The notes beneath the pieces were generated by a model, which saw nothing but the letters and a program-made list of their open reading frames with translations, searched no databases and was not told the DNA's origin. The translations under genes and the position numbers were made by a program. Of a stretch of 64,000 nucleotides of DNA, positions 49,311 through 64,000 are shown piece by piece. The stretch is from the NCBI RefSeq assembly GCF_029784165.1, contig NC_073695.1, positions 160,261,622-160,325,621 on the forward strand, given 5' to 3'. Each line of letters opens with the position of its first letter. Positions within the stretch are counted from its first letter, which is position 1. This DNA is from Wyeomyia smithii (taxonomy: Eukaryota > Arthropoda > Insecta > Diptera > Culicidae).

Positions 49311-50215
49311 GTAGTTCTACGTCAAAAAATAGTACGAGGGTGGTATCCAAAACACGACCGCATTTTTGACGTAGGACTACGATAGTTTTATATTTCATTT
49401 TGAGAATTGAGACTGTTCGGCACGGTTCAATTTTGGCACGGTTCGACTTTGGCACACATAAGCCAAAAACGAGCGGTTATGTTTAAGCATAATTTATAGT
49501 TTTCTTTTTTTGCTTTTAACCAATTCAAGCTCAACAACCACCAAAAAAAGGCATTTAGTCCATTATGTTGCCGAAACGGAATACCGGAATCAGTAAGACG
49601 GTTCTGGACATATGACCTGAACAAGTTTCGGTAATATATGCAGTCAATTTTCTTCAACAATCGAAAAGGCATTTTTTATATAGGTCTTAAATAAGAACGA
49701 TTTAGTAGGAAGTAAACTTCCTTTCATCTTCAATTGCGCTTGTGAAAGATAGCTCACTCACCGATTCCAAAGCAGCATCATTGTCAGTTTCTTACAACTG
49801 CTTAGCAAAGATGTCACATAAAAAAATTCTGTATTTACAAGTTCGTTGGAAAAGTAACGATAAAGAGTTGCAGTTTTAAGTGAAAAATCTAGATTTACAA
49901 AAATTTTTAAATTGGCTTTGAAATTTATGAACATGTTAACATTCATTATTTTTCATTTTAGGCCAATTGAAACATTTATTCATTTAACAGAACCAGAAAA
50001 AAAACAGTTTTAAGATACCAATAAAAAAAAACAAGAAAATGCCATATGTGAAAGTCATCTGTCTATTTCCTTCAAAAATAAACCTAGCTCGGTTTGATAA
50101 ACAACATTAACCTCTCCAACTGATGTTTGCATAATGTTGTTCAATTACAAGTCCTGCAATGAAAGGTTGTGTTTATATGTTTAGTATCTAAATAGTTTCT
50201 TGCAGATGCTGGTGT
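49311..50215. repeat. Unclassified dispersed repeat (alpha), copy 2
   Basis: Second copy of the alpha repeat. Its left end has a short inverted repeat (GTAGTTCTACGTCAAAAA at 49311-49328 against TTTTTGACGTAGGACTAC at 49363-49380) surrounding GGTGGTATCCAA. The order of shared blocks matches copy 1. No ORF of note. Confidence 0.65.
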
Positions 50216-50636
50216 AATATTTTTGTAACTAGTAGTGGCTAGCCACTTTTAAAATGCAAGTTGGACTATTACTTGGACTCACTACAAATACTGGTATTTA
50301 TTCTAAAATTATGCCTCCCATACGGAACCACTGCACAGAACATTTTTTCCATTATTTAACCATTTTCGAAAAAAAAATCTTATGATTTACTAATTTTCGT
50401 TTAAGCTGTATAATTTAAATAAGAGTTCAATTCTTCAATTGTATAATGTTATATTTCAAGTAAAACTTACAAAACAAACAAAACAAATGTGATTGTGAAA
50501 AACATAACATTTTGCAAAATAGTTGTCTACGATACTGAACTACTCCAGAAATTATTCACTCGTGCAAAAGTTTGCCTCCGTAGTTTATAATAGTCATGAC
50601 CAGTAATGGCATGAACTCGTGCAAAGTTGAACTGAG
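50216..50636. other. AT-rich stretch, nothing recognised
   Basis: No coding frame or repeat boundary was identified here. Confidence 0.6.
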
Positions 50637-50638
50637 TA

Positions 50639-52189
50639 GGGGTAAGCGGGGTAAGGCCGCCCCCTTAAGCAATTCTGTTTACAGAAAAAAAAAGTTACGG
50701 CTGCAATTTCATTTTTTCATCGCTAAGAGGCTCTCCTATTCAATACCCGCATCTAAAAAATTAGAACTGAAATATTTTCGTTTATTTTCCCGCTTTTTTT
50801 TTTTGATATTAAAAATGCATTGAAAATTTGCAGATCTGTTTCATGCGGGGTAAGCCCGCCCACCAGCGGGGTAGAATCGACCACAATTTTTTGAGGATAA
50901 CAAATATTTTTAGAGCCAAAACCGTTGATTTTATCGGTATAGTGTCTTTGGCAAAGTTGTAGATGGTATTTTTTTCTTATTTAAAAAATAATATACACTG
51001 TAAAAAATCTGAAAAAAAATTTTTTTTTCTAAATTAAAACTTTTTTTATTTTTTAACTATCCAAGTTCAAATCAATGTTTAGAAACCTTTTTGTGGTTTT
51101 CACAATAAACAGATTTTTCAGAAATGTGGTTTTTCAAGATATTCAATTTATAATATATCTGCCTTTAAGCTAAAAATAAATACTCATTAAACCTGTCTGG
51201 GGTTTTTTTCGAAGAATTATTGTATATAGAGCAATAATAATAATTATGAATTTTTTCGATGTTTTTTTTTTTGTAGAACATAATTGCTATCTGAAACAAA
51301 ATCCAAATAATATCTTTACAAAATTTGAACCGTTAATGTATTTTTACTCCACGATCCATCAACCATCAAAGTTTAGCTAACCTTTTGTAGATTTTTCAGG
51401 CAAAAATATGATTAGAATTGAATTTTAAAAAAAAATATTTTTTATTCATTTTTTTTATTTTTTATTTAAAATTTTTTTACAGTGTATACTTTTTCCGGAA
51501 GGGCAATAATACTATTTTCAACTTTGCCAAAGACATCATACCGATCAAATAAACTATCCTGGCGATAAAATTATTTTTGCTCATTTATACAATTTTTACA
51601 CAAGTTTACTTCTTTTAAAAATTAGTCTTGTTAAAAATATATTACTAGAAAAGTCGATTAACATCGTTGTCTCATATGGCTTGAAATCGCTTTACTGATC
51701 CTGTCAATATTCCCTTTGTAGTATCGCGGCATTTGAGTCTTGAAGTAAAACAACAAACAGTTGTATATGTGGCGATTCTACCCCATGTATAGTGGGCGGC
51801 CTTACCCCCAGTGGAACATTTTCAAATTTCACCGAAAAAGCAGTCAAAATTACAAGATTACTCACGGCTTTCAATATTTCCGAAAGAAGACAGATTCAGG
51901 CAACCGATTAAACGTATATTCACAAACAAAACAATAGATGTTTAGACAGAAAAGCATTAAGTCCCGTTGCCGCAATACACTAGCGCATTGACCGGTTGCC
52001 AGCTGAAATGTTGTTTTTTTAATATTTCTGTGACCGTTCGCGCACTATCAAAGCAGATGGCAGTGCAAAATGTTATGTTATTATATTGTAACATGTCTAT
52101 TAAGGAATTTTTTCAATTATTATATAACTTGGCAGTGAAACTACGGTGGGCGGTTTTACCCCGCTGGGCGGTCTTACCCTGTTTACCCC
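50639..52189. mobile_element. 1.55-kb TA-flanked foldback element with GGGGTAA ends
   Basis: The ends are inverted: GGGGTAAGCGGGGTAAGGCC at 50639 against the reverse complement of GGTCTTACCCTGTTTACCCC at 52170-52189. The element is flanked by TA on both sides (50637-50638, 52190-52191). A second inverted pair lies inside (near 50847-50886 and 51769-51812: GGGGTAGAATCG-type). A third lies further in (near 50943-51000 and 51473-51538: ACAGTGTATA and TTTGGCAAAGTTG). No transposase frame. The TA duplication suggests Tc1/mariner- or PIF-like mobilisation, but the superfamily is not proven. Confidence 0.75.
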
Positions 52190-52191
52190 TA

Positions 52192-52550
52192 ACACTTTTC
52201 CAGATTTGAATCCAACTTGAATCTGCTTCCTCTCGATAGTTTGAGTTTTTTTGCGACGCATACTCTGATCGATTGAGTTTAAATGCGTGCAATGCATGCA
52301 GTGCACGATGTATCCAACGATGCATGCGATGATGTGACGCGATTAGTTTTGTTTTAAGATCGAATTTATGCTTTTGAAGGACAATGCGACAAACTGTTGC
52401 AGCAGACGCGGCGCGAATTCCATCGCAATTCGATTTTTATACAATTGTTGTTATGCAGGGTTCAAACTCAAATCTAACTCAAGTGTAATACATTGTTAGT
52501 AGGGTTTACGTGCAAACCGAAAATAAATGTGCAAGCAAGTTTTAAAACTC
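52192..52550. other. Non-coding stretch, nothing recognised
   Basis: Contains a GCATGCA-rich region near 52290-52330 but no ORF or known element. Confidence 0.5.
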
Positions 52551-52564
52551 ACTTGGATTAGTGA

Positions 52565-52660
52565 TGGGAAACTTATCGATACTTATCGATAATATCGATA
52601 AATGCGGGACATCGATATTATCGGTAATTTTTTGACGTTAACGATAATTATCGATATTAT
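52565..52660. promoter_or_regulatory. Left cluster of TATCGATA-type motifs
   Basis: TATCGATA occurs twice near 52575-52592, with further ATCGATA/ATCGATAT variants up to about 52657. The mirrored cluster is at the other end (55775-55835). Repeated subterminal motifs are the usual transposase-binding sites of hAT elements. TATCGATA is also the known recognition sequence of the insect factor DREF. Confidence 0.6.
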
Positions 52661-53194
52661 AAGGGTGAGGACAAGTCAGTGCGGCTGGTTACTGGAGGAG
52701 ACCCAAAAGAAGAAGACCTCACCTTCCCTACCCCAGGAGTTGCTTTTGCCGCTAGGTATTTGTTGGGTGCTGCTATTCGACAAGATTTAGCATTGTTGGG
52801 GGTGGTGTGAAGGTTCGCCTCGGGGTGTCACTGAGTTTCTGAGAAAAAAAGGTATCTAAAAAGGTATTTATAGTTTTTAGTTTCCTAAGAACAAATAAAC
52901 TCGACAACATAGTACTGGAGAACTTCAAAAAAATATCTAAACTTTTTGCACCATCTCATAAAAAGCAATGATACGAAATTGTAATAAAATGCATTTTCTT
53001 TGGCTTGCCAACTCTTTTAATATGATGGACATGCATAGCGGTAGTCTTTTGGTAACTCTCTGGTAATTGTTTAGTTTAACTGGGAACTGTTTAAGTTTAA
53101 AGTATCTGTTAGCCAACAAACAATTTTTAGTTCCACTAAAAATCCAAATCAACAAAATTGTTGCGCCAAAAAAAGTGTGCTGATTTTTACAGCG

Positions 53195-54305
53195 GGTAGA
53201 CAGAATAATTGAGATAAATAAAACTCTCTCAAATTTTAAATTGCCAGAACTTTGCGAAAAATGAATCAATTTTGATGACCGGTTTCATTTCACTGGAAAA
53301 CTATCCTAGTTTCCTAGTATTACTTGGGAACTTGGCGTGACCAACCTACACCGAAAATGTTTCGTATTTCAAGAGTGTGTGTCAAAGTGTACATTTTAGC
53401 AACGCATAGAACGTTTTAGGCAACTAAATTGTCCATCTAAAATACTTCATTTAAAATAATCTGAGATCAACGATATTATCTAAAATCATTTTTCGTTTTT
53501 TAAACTATATTTTTTTCTGAGTAGGATCTTAAAATCATTTTTTATATTTTTGAAGGAAAGTTCAGATAATTTTTACTAAGATAAATTCATTCATAAGAAA
53601 AAGGTTCAAATACAGTTAGGTTTTCTTACGCGGGGGATACATGCCTCGTGAAAATAACCATGTTAATTCAGAAATCCTCTTGATAAACCGCTTTAATTCT
53701 AAAATTCGTGTAAAAAACCACGTTAATTTGAAAAACTGCATAAATAACCTTTTAGAGAAAATCCGCGTGAAAATAATCTGACCTTTTTAAATGTTAATCC
53801 AGATAAATTTTCAAACGCAAGTTTGCAAAGTTGCTTGGTTAAATAAGACCTACACACCCACAATGTTCGATTGAATTCTGCTAGAGTGCTGCAAGCTCAA
53901 AGAAAATTAGTACCCAACAGGGAAAAAACCGCCAAAATCAACACCCATACTTAATAAATTCATACCTCGATGATTCCTTGGCTAATTTTCAATCTATGGC
54001 TACCATTGAACTCGAGATAAATTCTGATTTATTGACAACATATAAACCTGAGTGAAACAGAATGTCAGAAAAAGTTCTACGCGTTGCAAAAATGTAAACT
54101 TTGGCACGCACTTCGGAAATCTGAAACATTTCCAGTGACCCTTGGCCACGTCCAGTTCTCAAGTAATACTAGAAAACTAGGACAGTTTTCCAGTAAAATG
54201 AAACCTGTTTTGTCAAAATTGATTCATTTTTCGTAAAGTTTTGGCCATTTGAAAATTGACAGAATTTTGCCTGCTTCGATTATTTCCCTGATTATACAAC
54301 CTTCA
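53195..54305. repeat. Foldback structure of about 1.1 kb inside the hAT element
   Basis: 53200-53430 corresponds to the reverse complement of about 54070-54300. Shared blocks include CGAAAAATGAATCAATTTTG, GGTTTCATTT(C/T)ACTGGAAAA and CTAGTATTACTTG. Divergence is 15 to 20 percent by eye. Between the arms (53430-54040) there are no genes. It may be an independent foldback transposon. Confidence 0.7.
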
Positions 54306-54450
54306 AAACGAACTTCGGCTTGAAACTACTCCGTAGAAAGCACTCCCGGCGTGAAACCCGAAGACTTTCCAAAACAAACTGCTAAACTCGTCCGGTTGTT
54401 TGAATTTTCATTCTCAGTATCGTAAGATTTGTCATTCAAGGTCTTAACAC

Positions 54451-54543
54451 AATGGATACGTTGCGGCTGCGTTTGCGGCAATTTGACAGTTAGCCCATAC
54501 ATTTACTGTCAAATTAACGTCAACGCAACGTAAACGTATCCAT
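54451..54543. repeat. Imperfect palindrome (small MITE?)
   Basis: ATGGATACGTTGCGG at the left and the complement around CGCAACG(TAAACG)TATCCAT at the right enclose a near-perfect inner pair AATTTGACAGT / ACTGTCAAATT. The length is about 92 bp. A tiny non-autonomous element is the likely origin. Confidence 0.65.
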
Positions 54544-54609
54544 CCTGTTTGGGCCATCACTGTCTCTGTTATTAACAGATTTACATAGCAGAATTGCATT
54601 TGTTAAATA

Positions 54610-55764
54610 ACGTTTGCAATGAAAAAATGGATAAAAATTGCCGCTTTTTCATGGGTTTACCTTTAATCGCACTGACGAAACTACTCATGCATCATCAATC
54701 ATAGTAACCCATGACTTAAAAAAAAATTGACAGATTTATCAGTCAAACTTAACTGTGATAGTGAAAAAGTGAAGCTACTTCGTTCAGAAGTGTGCGCGTT
54801 CAAAGAACGGTACCCCGCCGCGTCAAAAACGGACATCGTGCGGCACTTTGTGGACGCCGGGAATGCTATTCTGACATCTACAACATCTTGACACTATTGG
54901 ACAACGATCAGAGCATCGAAAGAAAGCCCGGTTCCGGACGGTCAACGACCCTGAGCGACAAGAAGCTTCAAAGGATGCTGAAGAGGAAGAACGAGGGAAA
55001 AGCGGCTAAATTGCTACGTGCACTTGGCCGGGAGGTTGGTGCATGCGCTGAAACAGTGAAAAAGTATCTGGAGAACATGGACATACATGTCAGGAAGCGG
55101 CAGTCTCGTCCACTCGTCCACTGGTCTCGGAGCTGCAGGCGATGACGCAGCGACAGCGGTTGAATAAGATAGTCAAGTCGATTTTCCCGGCGAAACGCGA
55201 CGTGGCAGTGGTGATGGACGACTAGACCTATCTCACCCTGGATGGCAACGACTAGCAGGGCTCTTCGTATTTTACCTCCCCCACGAAGGAACTGAGCACC
55301 GAGGTAAAGTTTATTTCACAGACCAAGTTCCCCAAGAAGGTGCGGCTGTGGTTGACAATCAGCGAGAAAGGGATGTCAAAGTTGCTTTTCTTTCGTTCCG
55401 GGCTGGCCGTAAACGGAGAAATTTATAGTACGAAGTGCCTGACAGAAGTTGCGTCGTTCATCAAGAGATACCATAAGCGCGAAGACACGGTGTTCTGGCC
55501 AGATTTGACGTCGGCCAACTACTCGAAGCGATCGTTGGAAGAGATGGAGCGGCTGAATATCGATGTGGTACCGAAGTCGGCGAATTCGCCCAATGTCCCC
55601 CAGCTGCTTCCCATCGAGAATTTCTGGGCAAACTTGAAGCGCAAGATCTCATTTTTTTTTTGCGAGAAAGCTAACATGATTACCTTTCATGGGAAATTTA
55701 TCCAACTCAATTATCTCTAAGACATCACCATCTGAAAAAAGTCCATTTTTTCTACCGCAAACGT
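54610..55764 (+). mobile_element. Tc1/mariner DD37E element (ITmD37E-like)
   Basis: The ends are inverted copies of ACGTTTGC followed by GAAAAAATGGA, flanked by TA on both sides (54608-54609 and 55765-55766). The length is 1155 bp, typical of mariner-like elements. The transposase inside shows a DD37E spacing, the group described in mosquitoes. The element sits inside the hAT element and so inserted after it. Confidence 0.8.
54760..55720 (+). pseudogene. DD37E transposase, broken
   Basis: The N-terminal helix-turn-helix region is RSEVCAFKERYPAASKTDIV, then after a frame change RKPGSGRSTTLSDKKLQRML and the second helix-turn-helix. The catalytic core shows VVMDD followed by a TAG where Glu is expected (near 55223), and a second nonsense change in place of Trp near 55254. 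FFRSGLAVNGEIY, FWPDLTSANYS (second Asp) and LLPIENFWANLKRKI (Glu, with 37 residues between the second Asp and Glu) complete the triad. Further frame changes lie near 54850 and 55142. The protein would be about 330 residues if whole. It is not functional in this copy. Confidence 0.82.
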
Positions 55765-55774
55765 TAGCTGTCAA

Positions 55775-55835
55775 ATTATCGATACTTATCGATAAAATCG
55801 ATAAAAGCCCTGAAATTATCGATTGTTATCGATGT
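55775..55835. promoter_or_regulatory. Right cluster of TATCGATA-type motifs
   Basis: Contains TTATCGATACTTATCGATA, then ATCGATAA and two ATCGAT-like copies. It mirrors the left-end cluster in inverted arrangement. Confidence 0.6.
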
Positions 55836-55871
55836 TTGTTTTGGGCGATATTTCCCATCACTAACTTGGAT

Positions 55872-57737
55872 ACGAGTGCAAAGTCACACTGCCTACTCTG
55901 GTCATGGCAAAGCCTAGAATAACTGGGTACTGACGTCTCCTAATCATTATTGGGCAGTTCAAATCTCTCTGTGATACTCCGGTATAACCTCACACATTAT
56001 TAATTTTGCCCATGAAAAACCCGCATGAAAAACCTTGAAAAAGATTTCTCAAAATAGTCGTTTTTGTCGCGGCTTTTTTAATGGTATTTCATTTTAAAAT
56101 CGCTTATTTAGAATGTCTGATGATCGTTCGTTTTGCATTTTTCTTTGCTGTTCAGCTCAGTTCGAAAAGATAATAACACTGCTGTTTATTTATTTATTTT
56201 TTTTTTTTTTTTGAAAGTATTTAGCAGAAATGGTTAAAAACCTTTAGCAAATTCAGTTTTCTACGAATTTAAGCGGTTTTCTACGTCGATTTTGGAATTT
56301 GTATCGTTCTTTTTTGTTGAACAAATCAAATGCTTGGTTTCTGTAGGATAGTACCTATGTTGGATTTTAGAAAAATCGAAAACTATATGGCAATATTTCA
56401 AATATCGAAAATAAAAACCGTTAATTAAATTTGACATCATGTTTCAAAGTAATGACAAATAGTGTGAGCTTATACTGTATCTGTATTTATAAAGCAATGA
56501 CATAATATCTTATCATTTAATAACGTATTGACTGGTGATATTTTTACATATCGGCAAATGAATTAGCGCTTTAACCATACAGTTTGAACGTCGGAGTATA
56601 GTTAAAGGATTATGTTGGAGCTCTTGTTTTAAATAACCCATCATGTACTTGACTTTTTCATAGTCGGGTACTGTCTTATGCAATCACTTAACAAGCTAAT
56701 TTTGATGAAGCTGTATGATGTTACAGGTCTAATTTAATATGTTACTATATATTGACGTTCATAATCAACTGATAGTGGTTTGGTTAATTTCAAATCTCTG
56801 GGACATGCTGAATATTTATGACACTACGTTCCTTTTACATCCCGAAATCATCTCCCTCTGTCTTCAGCGAAGCATTATATTTTTGGCGGTTTTTGTCGAT
56901 GCAACTGGATCAGAACATTTAGCCATGTGCGAATAATAACACGTGTGCCTAAGAAGAGGACTAAACGCAATTAATGGTAACTTGTAGTTGCTACACATAA
57001 AAAATAACAAACTTTGGTGTACCTCAGGTTCATAGTTTGCTAGGAAAGAAGACAGTTTTAGTAACTTGCGTTTGGCGTGTGCGTGACCACTGACAGCTTA
57101 CGAAACTATATATATATTCCGATTTAAAAATACGAATATGAATGTTTAAAACCTAACGTCAAGATGCATATAATTTGGTTTTTCTCTATACCACAACCGC
57201 GCAATGCAACTAGGATTGTCATATTGAATCAAATTTATTCAACTGGAAAATTATAACTATCAGTACAGTTTAAACGAGCTATCTGAACTATCTGTTTTAA
57301 AATCTTAGCGAAGCATATTGCTTTTTTATTTTCTTCTATATAGCCTATTGACCATTTGAATATATCTGAGAAAAACCAGAGTCCTTCCTAAAATTTGAAG
57401 TTGCATTGGGTTGCTGTCAAAAAGATATCTCGACTGTCGCATTGTGCTAATGACTTAGCATGAATTAGCAGTCATGCGACAGTTTAGTACAGTAATAAGA
57501 TGGAAAATAAATAATTTCTGTTACTGCCGAAAAATACCATCAATCGTGTACACCAGAAGATTTGAATCCCAACTTCTAAACTTTTTCAATCGAAAATAGT
57601 TCGCTTAAGCGAAAGTCTCATCCAAATTTAGCATGTTTAGCAAAAGCAGGACAATAAAAACATGAATCTTGCAAATTCAATTAACGTCCTCGAACCCAAA
57701 TAAAAATCGAGGCTACGTAAATTGATTCCACTTCAAT
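55872..57737. other. AT-rich stretch with one dispersed repeat, no gene
   Basis: Only the beta repeat copy 2 (57121-57395) is recognisable. Short open frames such as 55689-55922 and 56739-56936 are not supported by motifs. A poly-T run lies near 56190-56210. Confidence 0.5.
57121..57395. repeat. Unclassified dispersed repeat (beta), copy 2
   Basis: Second copy of the repeat at 48287-48550. The shared blocks are in the same order and orientation. No ORF. Confidence 0.65.
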
Positions 57738-62863
<5,126 letters not shown>

Positions 62864-63054
62864 TCGTAATAAATGCAATAAATAGCACAGACAGCTACAG
62901 TCAATAACACACGAGCCAGAGATTGTCTATACAATGACAACCAGGCTTCGAAATGGTCACGGTAGAACCACTTTTCACTGCGATAATCGTCTTCTTCTTC
63001 CTCTGACGCTACCAAGGCTCGCTGTCTGAATACATTCTTAAACAAACATGTCAA
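62864..63054 (-). CDS. Possible host exon coding a short membrane protein end, cut by the Helentron-like pair
   Basis: On the minus strand a frame reads an acidic region (RALVASEEEEDDYRSEKWFY) followed by HFEAWLSLYRQS and an 18-residue hydrophobic stretch (LARVLLTVAVCAIYCIYY), a likely membrane helix. No ATG lies between the upstream in-frame TGA and this region, so an upstream exon with a splice acceptor (TTTAAG or ATTCAG near 63030-63037) is likely. The frame runs into the end of the Helentron-like copy 2. Across the presumed empty site (57737 to 62864) it would continue for about eight codons to a TAG. I do not recognise the protein. A chance frame remains possible. Confidence 0.4.
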
Positions 63055-64000
63055 ATGAGTATTGCCATCACGACATTGTTTTCCTCAAACGTATTTTGAC
63101 ATTTTTCCTAGAAATGAGGATAACGCACATTGAGTGCGTGTATTCTGGAAATAATTTATATCATTGATCTTGTAATATTATTTCTCAACATAAATGAACG
63201 AAGTAGACAGAAATAGGCCGAAATAACATCGCTAAACGATTGACAGTGTGCATCTCTTTGATACGCGAGTGTCGTTTGACTATCCTTTTCTTTCTGTGAG
63301 CTGAGCGGCGATGGTTTGGTTATTTTACATTTACGAGCGAAAGCCGACTGTGACGCACGCTAAGGAAGCGAGATCAAATGAAAATGGTGACCGTTTACAA
63401 GCCTGATGACATAGGGATACCATCTGGTCGGAGTTAGAAATCAGGACACCTCTTCTTTTCGATACAAATTTGATCTAGCTGGTCTCGATGTACGATACTG
63501 TCGTCGTCGTAGGTTCGAAACCTGGTGTTAATAGTATCGTAGTGATAGCCCCGCAATTTTCCTGTATACTAATAGTTGGCTGCAAAGTCTAAGTTCAATA
63601 AACTTAAAGGTCAAGCCACAGATCAAGCTTTGACTGCGAAATGTTAATACCTACGCTTTTGCTGGGCGATTTACAAAAAATCTATAATACTTTTTATCGA
63701 CTGTTAGTTTACTCAGGGGAGTTTCTTTCGGCTTCGCAGTCTTTAAAATGTGAAAAGAAAACGATATTTTTCTCTTACACCGACGTTTCGAATGATATAT
63801 TCTTTATCAAGGCTCTACAAGTAAATTAAGATCAAAACGATTTTTAGAAACAAATACATAAATTATGCACATAACATCATTACCGAGAGGACCATTTTCC
63901 TGTGAAGTGGTTCTTCGGCTAGAGCATTAATTGTCAAAACAGAAAGTAATCATCCTAACAGAACATCCAAAAAAACATTAAATTAGCTAAACATGATATC
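63055..64000. other. Non-coding stretch with a weak SINE candidate
   Basis: No gene was recognised. Around 63515-63525 lies GGTTCGAAACC, which fits the B box of a Pol III promoter. The region 63470-63620 could be a tRNA-derived SINE ending near AATAAACTTAAAGG. An A box was not securely found. The small frame 63641-63829 has no supporting motif. Confidence 0.35.

Larger units (their letters stand above)
52559..55863. mobile_element. hAT-type element without transposase, carrying nested elements
   Basis: The ends are TAGTGATGGGAAA and its reverse complement. The 8-bp target duplication ACTTGGAT stands at 52551-52558 and 55864-55871. Both features fit the hAT superfamily. Several TATCGATA-type motifs lie within about 110 bp of each end. 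The interior has no hAT transposase. It contains a foldback (53195-54305), a palindrome (54451-54543) and a mariner (54610-55764). It is therefore a non-autonomous host for later insertions. Confidence 0.85.

Noticed and set aside
63470..63620. A tRNA gene around GGTTCGAAACC
   Set aside because: The B-box-like sequence stands alone. No cloverleaf with acceptor and anticodon arms can be folded by eye, so only a SINE candidate is kept.

Overview
The window is repeat-dominated animal DNA, most probably from a culicine mosquito (Aedes-like). I-clade, RTE-type and LOA-type LINEs, a BEL/Pao element, a DD37E mariner and Helentron-like elements occur side by side, and nearly all coding potential belongs to transposable elements. 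The species call is inference from element types. No rRNA, tRNA, CRISPR or bacterial-type operon was seen, and no intact host gene. Many of the possible reading frames are mirror frames of transposon ORFs or runs of TATA microsatellite.

Layout. 1-3555 is an almost perfect (ATT)n microsatellite. About 3560-17977 is one I-clade non-LTR retrotransposon (I-1) whose middle (3' half of ORF1 plus endonuclease and most of RT) exists as four head-to-tail copies of exactly 2970 bp (4205-16084), with the unique 5' and 3' ends of the element on either side. 18112-20040 is AT-rich and holds one small hAT-type MITE. 20041-46955 is a nest. A second I-clade element (I-2) is broken by an RTE-type LINE (RTE-A). 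RTE-A is broken by a BEL/Pao LTR retrotransposon with a 5-bp target duplication. The BEL element is broken by RTE-C in gag and RTE-B in its 3' LTR. I-2 is also broken by an antisense LOA-type LINE (12-bp duplication) and by a 4.9-kb block (25-bp duplication) carrying two OTU-protease-like domains and an APE-like endonuclease with probable short introns.

46956-57737 holds diverged unclassified repeats, a 72-bp-TIR MITE, a 1.55-kb TA-flanked foldback element, and a 3.3-kb hAT-type element (8-bp duplication). The hAT-type element contains a further foldback and a decayed DD37E mariner. 57738-62863 is a pair of near-identical 2444-bp Helentron-like elements separated by (TA)n. Each has eight internal repeats of about 174 bp. 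The pair lies between a T and a T, and appears to interrupt a short reading frame with a membrane segment on the minus strand (62864-63054), the only plausible host exon. The rest, to 64000, is non-coding apart from a weak SINE candidate.

The elements do not work together as a pathway. Their relations are historical: insertion order can be read from the target duplications, and almost every ORF carries stops, frameshifts or deletions. The most unusual features are the 4 x 2970-bp amplification inside one LINE, the intron-bearing double OTU-endonuclease unit, the TATCGATA clusters at both ends of the hAT element, and the tandem Helentron-like pair with satellite-like cores.
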